Shown: positions 1-6,227 of the stretch, one piece after another | How positions within the stretch are numbered: the stretch's first letter is position 1 | Layout of the letters: every line of letters begins with the position of its first letter | Assembly: GCA_051208045.1 (NCBI GenBank) | Contig: JBPJFY010000014.1 | Span: forward strand, 1-64,000 | DNA length: 64,000 bases | DNA from: LZORAL124-50-18 sp051208045 | Lineage (GTDB): Bacteria; Pseudomonadota; Gammaproteobacteria; Pseudomonadales; Oleiphilaceae | Reading direction: 5' to 3' | Made by a program: the position numbers and the translations under genes | The notes under the pieces: generated by a model | Databases searched by the model: none | The model's input: only the letters and a program-made list of their open reading frames with translations | Told to the model about the DNA's origin: nothing

Positions 1-149
1 TCGTCTTTCGACTAAGTCTTGCTCAAGACCAAATGAATCACTTAGGTGTATTCACTGACTTGATAATCTTGCGAGTCTATCCAGTCAGTGCCCACACATC
101 ATTGCTTGATTAGTTGTTAAAGAACCGATTGAGTCTCTGCTCAACCGAG
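1..149 (-). other. 5' leader of an rRNA operon; 16S gene off the left edge
   Basis: Read on the minus strand, this stretch follows two rRNA-type promoters and contains a boxA-like element. After that comes the TGTGTGGGCACT segment that also occurs after boxA in enterobacterial rrn leaders. An 8-bp perfect inverted repeat (53-60 with 83-90) can form a leader stem. A smaller hairpin lies at 16-29 (GTCTT/AAGAC). No 16S start signature is seen, so the mature 16S must begin to the left of base 1. The transcript start is placed near 149 by spacing from the promoter -10 box and was not measured. Confidence 0.8.
114..126 (-). promoter_or_regulatory. boxA antitermination element of the rRNA leader
   Basis: On the minus strand the sequence reads GGTTCTTTAACAA, very close to the rrn boxA (TGCTCTTTAACA core). 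BoxA in the nascent RNA is bound by NusB-NusE (S10) and lets RNA polymerase read through the long untranslated rRNA genes. It sits about 30 bases after the proximal promoter and just before the TGTGTGGG segment, the usual order. Confidence 0.85.
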
Positions 150-156
150 GCCGCAC

Positions 157-184
157 ATTATACGCTCACCTCTTTTCGTGTCAA
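157..184 (-). promoter_or_regulatory. rRNA operon promoter P2 (proximal)
   Basis: On the minus strand TTGACA (179-184) and TATAAT (157-162) are separated by 16 bp, both perfect sigma70 hexamers. The sequence after the -10 box is G+C-rich (GTGCGGCC), the kind of discriminator linked to ppGpp/DksA control of stable RNA. A and T tracts lie upstream (185-250 region). Transcription would start near 149-151. Confidence 0.85.
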
Positions 185-389
185 CCCTTTTTTCTGTCTT
201 TTTTCACCGCTTTTCGACGACTTAATTCCACCTCGAAAAACCCAAAAAAGACCGGGCCACACCACAACCAAACACCACCAAAATACATCAATAATTTCCA
301 GTGTTTTCAGTTGCTTGAGCCACTCCTTCAAGTCACTCACCCCTTCCGCTCAGCGCCCCGTTTGGGCCACCCCGCTGAAGGAGATGCGC

Positions 390-417
390 ATTATATAGAC
401 TTCACCCAACACGTCAA
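390..417 (-). promoter_or_regulatory. rRNA operon promoter P1 (distal)
   Basis: On the minus strand TTGACG (412-417) and TATAAT (390-395) are separated by 16 bp, the same spacing as the proximal promoter. The -10 box is followed by GCGCATC. Upstream (about 420-460) lies an A/T-rich tract with an A8 run that resembles an UP element for the alpha subunit. Tandem P1/P2 promoters about 230 bp apart are a hallmark of rrn operons. The pair lies just downstream of pssA on the same strand. Confidence 0.8.
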
Positions 418-496
418 CACTTATTTCGGAAATATTCGATCTTTTTTTTACTCCACCCTCTGTCGAAGAACTTTCCTCTGGCGCATAGCTAAGCGT

Positions 497-1318
497 TTAA
501 GCGCTTTTTGTTTTGTTTACCTTTCTACGAATTGCCATGACCGGACCAGAAAGAATGTAGATAACAAAACCTGCCAGCAACACAAGCGGCGGCTCCAGAG
601 AAATCACCGCAAACATCAAAACGATGACCAAAACAGCGGTGAACGGCACGCGCTTCTTCAAGTCCAGCTCCTTAAAACTGTAATAGAGCACATTACTTAC
701 CATCAAAAAGCCCCCGCCAGCCACAATCAGCATGGTGAGCATCGCCATGAACTTGGTCTGTTCAATGCCATGTATCACCCAGACAAAGGCCGCTACAAGC
801 GCCGCTGCGGAAGGACTGGGAAGCCCCACAAAATACCGCTTGTCCACAGAGCCAATCTGCGTATTGAACCTGGCCAACCTCAATGCGGCTCCCGCCACGT
901 AGATAAATGTCCCTATCCACCCAATATTCCCCAACGTTTGCAGGTTGAGCGAAAAGGCCACCAAAGCTGGCGCTACACCAAAAGCCACCATATCGGAGAG
1001 GCTGTCGTACTCTTCGCCAAACTTACTTTGCGTATTGGTGAGTCGGGCTACCCGTCCATCCAAGCCATCCAGTACCATGGAAATAAATATGGCGATGGCT
1101 GCCGCATCGAATCGACCATTCATCGCAGCAACAATGGCATAGAATCCGGAGAACAGCGACCCTGTCGTGAACAGGTTCGGTAAGATGTATATGCCGCGAT
1201 GTCGCACTTTTTTTCCTGCAACCACCTCTTCCTCCAACACATCCTCCTCATTGGAATATTGATCACACTCTACCGGCTCACTGGCCTGCTCACCCGTCTC
1301 TCTGCGCTGCTCAGCCAT
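497..1318 (-). CDS. pssA: CDP-diacylglycerol--serine O-phosphatidyltransferase
   Basis: Inner-membrane enzyme that makes phosphatidylserine and CMP from CDP-diacylglycerol and L-serine, the first committed step to phosphatidylethanolamine. The 273-residue protein carries the CDP-alcohol phosphatidyltransferase signature: D84, D87, G88, A91-R92, G101, D105 and D109, in the usual DxxDGxxAR...GxxxDxxxD spacing. Several hydrophobic segments follow, as in the multi-spanning PssA of Pseudomonas and Bacillus rather than the peripheral enzyme of E. coli. The first 40 residues are acidic and probably cytoplasmic. The ATG is preceded by GGAG at 7 bases. It lies downstream of ilvC on the same strand, a common neighbourhood in Pseudomonas, with a hairpin terminator between them. 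Confidence 0.93.
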   Translation of the reverse strand: MAEQRRETGEQASEPVECDQYSNEEDVLEEEVVAGKKVRHRGIYILPNLFTTGSLFSGFYAIVAAMNGRFDAAAIAIFISMVLDGLDGRVARLTNTQSKFGEEYDSLSDMVAFGVAPALVAFSLNLQTLGNIGWIGTFIYVAGAALRLARFNTQIGSVDKRYFVGLPSPSAAALVAAFVWVIHGIEQTKFMAMLTMLIVAGGGFLMVSNVLYYSFKELDLKKRVPFTAVLVIVLMFAVISLEPPLVLLAGFVIYILSGPVMAIRRKVNKTKSA

Positions 1319-1348
1319 TCATTTACTCCATGCTGCATTCACATAGCA

Positions 1349-1374
1349 AAAACGCGACTTAATGGTCGCGTTTT
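1349..1374 (-). terminator. Rho-independent terminator after ilvC
   Basis: Perfect 10-bp arms AAAACGCGAC (1349-1358) and GTCGCGTTTT (1365-1374) enclose a 6-base loop. On the minus strand the stem ends in a T run, so it should stop ilvC transcription. It lies only about 30 bases before the pssA start, so pssA needs read-through or a promoter overlapping this site. Confidence 0.8.
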
Positions 1375-1415
1375 ATTCTACTCCAAACTAGCGAATTTCG
1401 CTTAATCTTGAGCAA

Positions 1416-2432
1416 TTAGTTTTTGGACTTATCTACAATCTTGTTTGAAGCAATCCAAGGCATCATTGATCTCAGTTTTTCCCCAACCTGCTCAATCGGG
1501 TGCGCAGCGTTGTTTCTGCGGTATGCCGTCATAGACGGATAGTTATGCGCCCCCTCAGCAATGAACATTTTTGCATATTCACCATCCTGAATTCGCTTGA
1601 GCGCATTTCTCATCGCAGCGCGGGACTGATCGTTGATGACTTCAGGGCCTGTTACGTACTCACCATACTCCGCATTATTTGAAATGGAGTAGTTCATGTT
1701 GGCAATACCACCCTCGTACATCAAGTCGACAATGAGCTTTAATTCATGCAAGCACTCAAAGTAGGCCATTTCGGGCGCGTACCCTGCTTCCGTCAATACC
1801 TCAAAGCCAGCTTTTACCAACTCAACGGCACCACCACACAATACTGCCTGCTCACCGAACAGATCGGTTTCGGTCTCATCTTTAAACGTGGTTTCGATAA
1901 TCCCGGTACGTCCACCACCTACACCACTGGCATAAGACAGAGCAACATTTTTCGCATTACCGGACGCATCCTGGAATATGGCCACCAGGTCAGGAATGCC
2001 ACCCCCCTTCACAAATTCAGAACGAACAGTGTGACCAGGCGCTTTTGGTGCAATCATGATGACATCGAGGTCTTTTCTCGGCACAATCTGATTGTAATGA
2101 ATCGCAAATCCATGAGCAAAGGCCAGCGTTGCTCCCTGCTTCAGATTTGGCTCAATTTCTTCCTTATACAACTTGGACTGGAACTCATCCGGCGTCAGAA
2201 CCATAACCACATCCGCGCCAGCCACAGCCTCAGCCACCGGCTTAACAGTCAGCCCGTGCGCTTCTGCTTTGGCCACGGACGAAGAGTCAACGCGCAATCC
2301 CACGGTCACATCCACACCAGAATCTTTCAGGTTACAGGCATGAGCATGGCCTTGAGACCCGTAACCGATAATGGAAACCTTTTTTCCCTGGATAATCGAT
2401 AGGTCACAATCTTTGTCGTAATAAACTTGCAT
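1416..2432 (-). CDS. ilvC: Ketol-acid reductoisomerase (NADP+), class I
   Basis: Cytoplasmic enzyme that isomerises and reduces 2-acetolactate or 2-aceto-2-hydroxybutyrate to the dihydroxy acids of valine/leucine and isoleucine synthesis, using NADPH and Mg2+. The protein is 338 residues, the length of the short class I enzymes. The Rossmann motif GYGSQG is at residues 23-28. It is followed by a LRVDSSS loop (46-52) of the type that recognises the NADPH 2'-phosphate. The C-terminal half holds the all-helical knot domain with the conserved LYEGG and NYSISN segments. It follows ilvN on the same strand after a 72-base gap and is followed by a terminator. Confidence 0.97.
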   Translation of the reverse strand: MQVYYDKDCDLSIIQGKKVSIIGYGSQGHAHACNLKDSGVDVTVGLRVDSSSVAKAEAHGLTVKPVAEAVAGADVVMVLTPDEFQSKLYKEEIEPNLKQGATLAFAHGFAIHYNQIVPRKDLDVIMIAPKAPGHTVRSEFVKGGGIPDLVAIFQDASGNAKNVALSYASGVGGGRTGIIETTFKDETETDLFGEQAVLCGGAVELVKAGFEVLTEAGYAPEMAYFECLHELKLIVDLMYEGGIANMNYSISNNAEYGEYVTGPEVINDQSRAAMRNALKRIQDGEYAKMFIAEGAHNYPSMTAYRRNNAAHPIEQVGEKLRSMMPWIASNKIVDKSKN

Positions 2433-2504
2433 GAAATTCCCCTGTTAGTCAGCTTCTATATCTTCAGCATCACGGTTAATTTAGGTACTTGAGTATGATT
2501 CAAC

Positions 2505-2996
2505 TCAAATACTGAGAACTTTTTCACCTCTGGCAATTCCGGAAACCCCGGATCGCACCACCTCAAGCACACAGGTGGACCCAATGGCTTGAATGAACGC
2601 ATCCAGTTTTTCGCTATCGCCAATTAACTGCACGGTATACACCGAGCTGGTTACATCGACGATATGCCCGCGAAAGATGTCAGTCGTTCGCTTGATTTCT
2701 GCTCTTTGCGAGCCACTGGCTTTAATCTTTATCAACATCAGCTCGCGCTCAATGTGCGAGCCATCTGTCAAATCAACAAGCTTGACCACCTCAATCAACT
2801 TGTTAAGCTGCTTGGTAATTTGCTCGATCACTTTGTCTGATCCGGTCGTCGTTACTGTCATCCGAGAAAGGGTTGGATCCTCGGTAGGTGCAACGGTGAG
2901 CGTTTCAATATTGTAATTTCGCTGGGAAAACAATCCAACCACCCTGGACAGTGCGCCTGGCTCATTTTCCAGCAACACAGAAATGATCCGTCTCAT
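2505..2996 (-). CDS. ilvN: Acetolactate synthase, small (regulatory) subunit
   Basis: Regulatory subunit of acetohydroxyacid synthase. It activates the catalytic subunit and gives feedback inhibition by branched-chain amino acids, usually valine. The length of 163 residues matches IlvH/IlvN. Residues 1-75 form an ACT domain beginning ISVLLENEPGALSRV, whose N-E-P-G-A-L turn is the typical effector-binding loop. The C-terminal half matches the second ACT-like domain. Its start is 4 bases after the stop of the catalytic subunit gene, so the two are co-translated. The family symbol could equally be ilvH, because both names are used for this type. Confidence 0.95.
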   Translation of the reverse strand: MRRIISVLLENEPGALSRVVGLFSQRNYNIETLTVAPTEDPTLSRMTVTTTGSDKVIEQITKQLNKLIEVVKLVDLTDGSHIERELMLIKIKASGSQRAEIKRTTDIFRGHIVDVTSSVYTVQLIGDSEKLDAFIQAIGSTCVLEVVRSGVSGIARGEKVLSI

Positions 2997-3000
2997 GCTA

Positions 3001-4755
3001 TCAGGTCCTCTCCGTTTTACTTAGCCACATATCCTTCATAGAGCCACGCGCAACCTGCATCGGGTACACGTGCTCAAACGGATCAACATAAATATCCAGA
3101 AACACCAAGCGATCCTTCATTTCAAACGCCTTGCGCATCATAGGCTCAAGATCCTCCAGGCGCTCGATCTTCATGCCAACATGACCATAGGCCTCGGCAA
3201 GCTTGATAAAGTCTGGCAGCGACTTCATGTAGGATTGCGCATGACGGGATTCATAGTTCATATCCTGCCATTGCTTTACCATACCCAGACTCTGATTGTT
3301 GAGATTGATAATTTTCACAGGCAAATCATACTGCTTACAGGTGGAAAGTTCCTGAATATTCATTTGAATACTGCCTTCACCCGTCACGCAGGCAACTTCA
3401 GCCTCTGGATAATTCAGTTTGACGCCCATCGCTGCCGGCAAGCCAAAGCCCATCGTACCCAGGCCACCAGAGTTAATCCAACGATTCGGTTTATCGAATT
3501 TGTAGTACTGCGCAGCAAACATTTGGTGCTGCCCCACGTCGGAGGTGACATAGGCATCCCCCCCGGTGACCTTGTACAACGTTTCGATCACCTGCTGAGG
3601 TTTGATCGCCCCGCCATCATCCACAGCATACCGACCACCATGAAATGCCCGCCACTCCTCAATTTGACTCCACCAAGCCGCAACCGCCTCTTCGTCCGGC
3701 TTTGCTTTGGCGTCTTTCACCAGAGAAATCATCTCTTTCAGCACAGAATCTACCGGGCCAACAATTGGCACATCCACATCCACGGTTTTCGCAATGGACG
3801 CCGGATCAATATCAATATGAACAATACGGGCACCCGGGCAAAACTTTTCCGTCGCGTTGGTTACTCGATCATCGAATCTCGCACCAACCGCCAATATCAG
3901 GTCAGAGTGGTGCATTACCATGTTCGCTTCGTAACTGCCATGCATACCGAGCATCCCAAGACACTGGCGATCACTGCCTGGATAAGCCCCCAACCCCATC
4001 AACGTATTTGTTACTGGATAGTTCAATCGCTGAGCAAGCTCGATCAGTTTATCGGATGCCCCACCCAGGATGACACCACCACCCGCGTAGATCACTGGCC
4101 GCTTGGCCGCCAACAGCATGTCTACTGCTTTTTTAATCTGGCCGGAATGTCCACGCCCAACCGGGCTGTAGGAACGAAGTTTGACTTTATCGGGGTACTC
4201 GTACTGCCAGCGCTCATTCGGCGTGGTCATATCCTTGGGAATATCCACAACAACAGGCCCGGGCCGACCCGTGGCAGCAATATAAAAAGCTTTTCTCAAA
4301 ACATGGGGGATCTGCTCGGGATGGGTAACCGTCAGGTTATGCTTCACAACAGGACGGGAAACGCCCACCATATCGGTTTCCTGAAAAGCATCCTGACCGA
4401 TCAGGGTAGAAGGCACCTGACCACACAAAATGACCATCGGAACGGAGTCCATAAAGGCAGTGGCAATTCCCGTCACCGTGTTTGTCGCCCCTGGACCGGA
4501 GGTGACCAGCACCACACCCGGCTTTCCGCTTGCACGGGCGTAACCGTCAGCCATATGCACCGCAGCCTGTTCATGCCGAACCAGGATATGCTTTACTTTA
4601 TCCTGCCGAAATAGAGCGTCATAGATATGAAGTACCGCGCCGCCCGGGTAGCCATATATGTTTTCCACGCCTTCATCCTGCAGGAATCGGGCAATCATAT
4701 CAGCACCAGATAATAACTCCACCGTAGTCGTTCCTCTGTCGTCTGTATTGGACAT
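3001..4755 (-). CDS. ilvB: Acetolactate synthase, large (catalytic) subunit
   Basis: ThDP-dependent enzyme that condenses pyruvate with a second pyruvate or 2-oxobutyrate at the start of branched-chain amino acid synthesis. The three usual domains are present: an N-terminal PYR domain with the E of VRHEQAAVHMADGYAR that activates ThDP, a central FAD/nucleotide-binding domain, and a C-terminal ThDP-binding domain with GEGSIQMNIQEL and NNQSLGMVKQWQ. I place the start at the ATG at 4755, giving 584 residues. A TTG at 4779 preceded by a G-rich stretch would add 8 residues. The subunit is of the IlvI/IlvB valine-sensitive type. It is the first gene of the ilv cluster, and a 580-base gene-free region lies upstream. 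Confidence 0.95.
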   Translation of the reverse strand: MSNTDDRGTTTVELLSGADMIARFLQDEGVENIYGYPGGAVLHIYDALFRQDKVKHILVRHEQAAVHMADGYARASGKPGVVLVTSGPGATNTVTGIATAFMDSVPMVILCGQVPSTLIGQDAFQETDMVGVSRPVVKHNLTVTHPEQIPHVLRKAFYIAATGRPGPVVVDIPKDMTTPNERWQYEYPDKVKLRSYSPVGRGHSGQIKKAVDMLLAAKRPVIYAGGGVILGGASDKLIELAQRLNYPVTNTLMGLGAYPGSDRQCLGMLGMHGSYEANMVMHHSDLILAVGARFDDRVTNATEKFCPGARIVHIDIDPASIAKTVDVDVPIVGPVDSVLKEMISLVKDAKAKPDEEAVAAWWSQIEEWRAFHGGRYAVDDGGAIKPQQVIETLYKVTGGDAYVTSDVGQHQMFAAQYYKFDKPNRWINSGGLGTMGFGLPAAMGVKLNYPEAEVACVTGEGSIQMNIQELSTCKQYDLPVKIINLNNQSLGMVKQWQDMNYESRHAQSYMKSLPDFIKLAEAYGHVGMKIERLEDLEPMMRKAFEMKDRLVFLDIYVDPFEHVYPMQVARGSMKDMWLSKTERT

Positions 4756-5129
4756 ATTCTGTCGGGGTTTTAGTTCCAAACGCCACCACCCCGTGGATGA
4801 CTCGCCGCCGACTTACTTCGACCGCTAACTGACGCCATTCGCAGATGCAAAGCTCGAAGCGTGCATAAGTCGCTCTTGACAGGACTTTAGACCGGAGTAA
4901 ACACAGTCAAGACCTCATCAACAGCAAACCGGGGTTCCACCAAGTTTTACCTGAGCAGGCTGAGCGACGGTAGCGAATTTGAACCAGTACGTAAATCCAT
5001 TAAACTGCTTTCAATTCCGTCCAGGATGTATGCGGAAACTGACCAATTACCTGAGTGTCTCTCAAGAAAGGAAACGGTATCCATAGGCTGGGGTGTCCAA
5101 CCAAAGATATCCTACCATAAGCAATCGGT

Positions 5130-5162
5130 AATTTTGACATCATCGAATTTCGTGTCAATACT
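5130..5162. promoter_or_regulatory. Candidate overlapping divergent promoters
   Basis: TTGACA occurs on the plus strand at 5134-5139 and again on the minus strand at 5153-5158, forming an inverted repeat with a 13-base centre. Minus-strand reading gives a 17-bp spacer to a weak -10 (AAAATT, 5130-5135) aimed at ilvB. Plus-strand reading gives a 17-bp spacer to AATACT (5157-5162) aimed at the DUF4124 gene. The -10 boxes are poor, so this may instead be an operator. Confidence 0.35.
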
Positions 5163-5208
5163 AAATGGGGAATAAACCCTATTTATCTCTCATTTTCGCA
5201 CTTTTTCC

Positions 5209-5236
5209 TTAGCACCGGAGAATATCCAACTATATT
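5209..5236 (+). promoter_or_regulatory. Candidate promoter of the first DUF4124 gene
   Basis: TTAGCA (5209-5214) and TATATT (5231-5236) are separated by 16 bp. They lie about 100 bases before the chosen ATG, in an A/T-rich stretch. Confidence 0.4.
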
Positions 5237-5335
5237 TAAGAGATATGGACCTCGGATTCGCCTGCGTTTCGCCCCAAACAGGTGCAGCAGAAGCCAAGCA
5301 TGTCGAGCTGTGTTGAACTGAACTCAGGAAAGATA

Positions 5336-5770
5336 ATGAAAGCATCACTTACTACCATCATTTTTTTCTCGGCCCTGCTTGGGCCTGTCTCATCTCAGGC
5401 GGGGACAGTCTACAAATGGACCGATGAGAACGGCGTTGTTCATTATGGAGATAAAAAACCGGAAGAGCATGAATCCACCACCATCAAAGTCACAGCCAAA
5501 AAGCCCACAACTACCACAGCAGAATCGGAAAACCAAGATACCTCGAAAAATAACTCTCAAGCACCAAACGGAGAAGACAAAAAGCTTCGCGAGGCCAACG
5601 CCAAAGCAATTCAAGAAAAGTGCACGATCGCTAAAACGCACTCAGAAAAACTTTCTAATGCAAGCAGAGTGCGTATAAACGAAGATGGGAATATCCGATA
5701 CCTGACCGACGAGGAAAAACAGGAGAAACTTAAAACTGCTAAAACTTATATTAGTGAGAACTGTCAGTAA
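5336..5770 (+). CDS. Secreted DUF4124-domain protein
   Basis: Function unknown. I place the start at the ATG at 5336, which has AGGAAAG 5-6 bases upstream and gives a clean N-terminal signal peptide (MKAS, then a hydrophobic run ending near SSQA-GT). The mature part opens with VYKWTDENGVVHYGDKKP, the DUF4124 signature: an aromatic-rich beta-hairpin often seen at the N-terminus of periplasmic proteins in gammaproteobacteria. The remainder is Thr/Lys/Glu-rich, then charged and probably helical, and ends in a pair of Cys residues (CTIAK and ENCQ) that could form a disulfide. Length is 144 residues. A paralogue lies at 24446. No neighbour suggests a role. Confidence 0.8.
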   Translation: MKASLTTIIFFSALLGPVSSQAGTVYKWTDENGVVHYGDKKPEEHESTTIKVTAKKPTTTTAESENQDTSKNNSQAPNGEDKKLREANAKAIQEKCTIAKTHSEKLSNASRVRINEDGNIRYLTDEEKQEKLKTAKTYISENCQ

Positions 5771-5821
5771 TCATAGGATAGCTGGCGTGAAGCGCACTCA
5801 CGCTTTAATAGAGCTGATAAG

Positions 5822-5846
5822 AAAAAGCGCCTCTTGAGAGAGGCGC
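5822..5846 (-). terminator. Rho-independent terminator after the DUF465 gene
   Basis: GCGCCTCT (5827-5834) and AGAGGCGC (5839-5846) form a perfect 8-bp stem with a 4-base loop. Read on the minus strand it is followed by TTTTTC. It lies 12 bases past the stop of the DUF465 gene. In the opposite direction it may also help end the DUF4124 transcript. Confidence 0.8.
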
Positions 5847-5858
5847 ACCACTCAAGCG

Positions 5859-6107
5859 TCATGCCGTCGCGTATTCCTTAATCATCTGGAATAACTCGTC
5901 TTTCAGCGCCAGGCGCTCCTTTTTCCTCCCCTCCAAGTAGTCATCGGAAGAGTTTTCAGCACCCACTTCAATGCGGTGCACTTCGTGCTCAACCTCATGA
6001 TAGCTGGCAAACAACTTGGCGAAGTGAGCATTGCCGAGCTTAAGATCATGAATTTCTTTTTCGTACTCGGGAAACTCTGCGTGAAGGTCGTGTTTTTCTA
6101 CTGGCAT
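5859..6107 (-). CDS. DUF465 (YdcH-like) small protein
   Basis: Small 82-residue cytoplasmic protein rich in charged residues, with the DUF465 pattern: an N-terminal helix containing LHAEFPEYEKEIHDLK, then a second helix with KKERLALKDELFQMI, together predicted to form a short coiled-coil hairpin. E. coli YdcH belongs to the family, and the biochemical role is not established. The gene stands alone between clpB, from which it is separated by 120 bases on the same strand, and its own terminator. Confidence 0.85.
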   Translation of the reverse strand: MPVEKHDLHAEFPEYEKEIHDLKLGNAHFAKLFASYHEVEHEVHRIEVGAENSSDDYLEGRKKERLALKDELFQMIKEYATA

Positions 6108-6227
6108 AGGTTTACTCTCTATTCTTTCATGGGTCGCGTACAGGGCAAGTATGTTGAAATACCTGACTCCTTACCCTGACGCACATCAAAAAAGCCGACA
6201 GACTTGCTTCAACATCACACATGACGT

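Larger units (their letters stand above)
4756..5335. other. 580-base gene-free region between ilvB and a DUF4124 gene
   Basis: This is the longest stretch without a gene in the window and lies between two divergently read genes. I see candidate promoters for each direction (5130-5162 and 5209-5236) and a weak one near ilvB (TTGACT at 4905-4910, TAAAGT at 4884-4889, spacing 15). No tRNA, no obvious riboswitch and no branched-chain-rich leader peptide were found. A transcript from the distal site would carry an untranslated leader of more than 300 bases. Confidence 0.6.

Noticed and set aside
311..1183. Open frame of 290 codons antisense to pssA, crossing the rRNA promoter region
   Set aside because: Its translation is rich in His, Arg and Gln without any motif, while the opposite strand encodes a clear PssA.
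3070..4614. Long open frame of more than 500 codons antisense to ilvB
   Set aside because: ilvB in this interval is complete with all ThDP-enzyme motifs; the antisense frame shows no family motif and is a by-product of codon bias.
4884..4910. TTGACT/TAAAGT pair upstream of ilvB as a sigma70 promoter
   Set aside because: Spacing is only 15 bp and both hexamers are imperfect; kept only as a remark in the intergenic entry.
5062..5118. 18-codon minus-strand frame upstream of ilvB, considered as an attenuation leader peptide
   Set aside because: It contains one Val and three Leu but no run of Ile/Val/Leu codons, no clear ribosome site, and no terminator hairpin follows.
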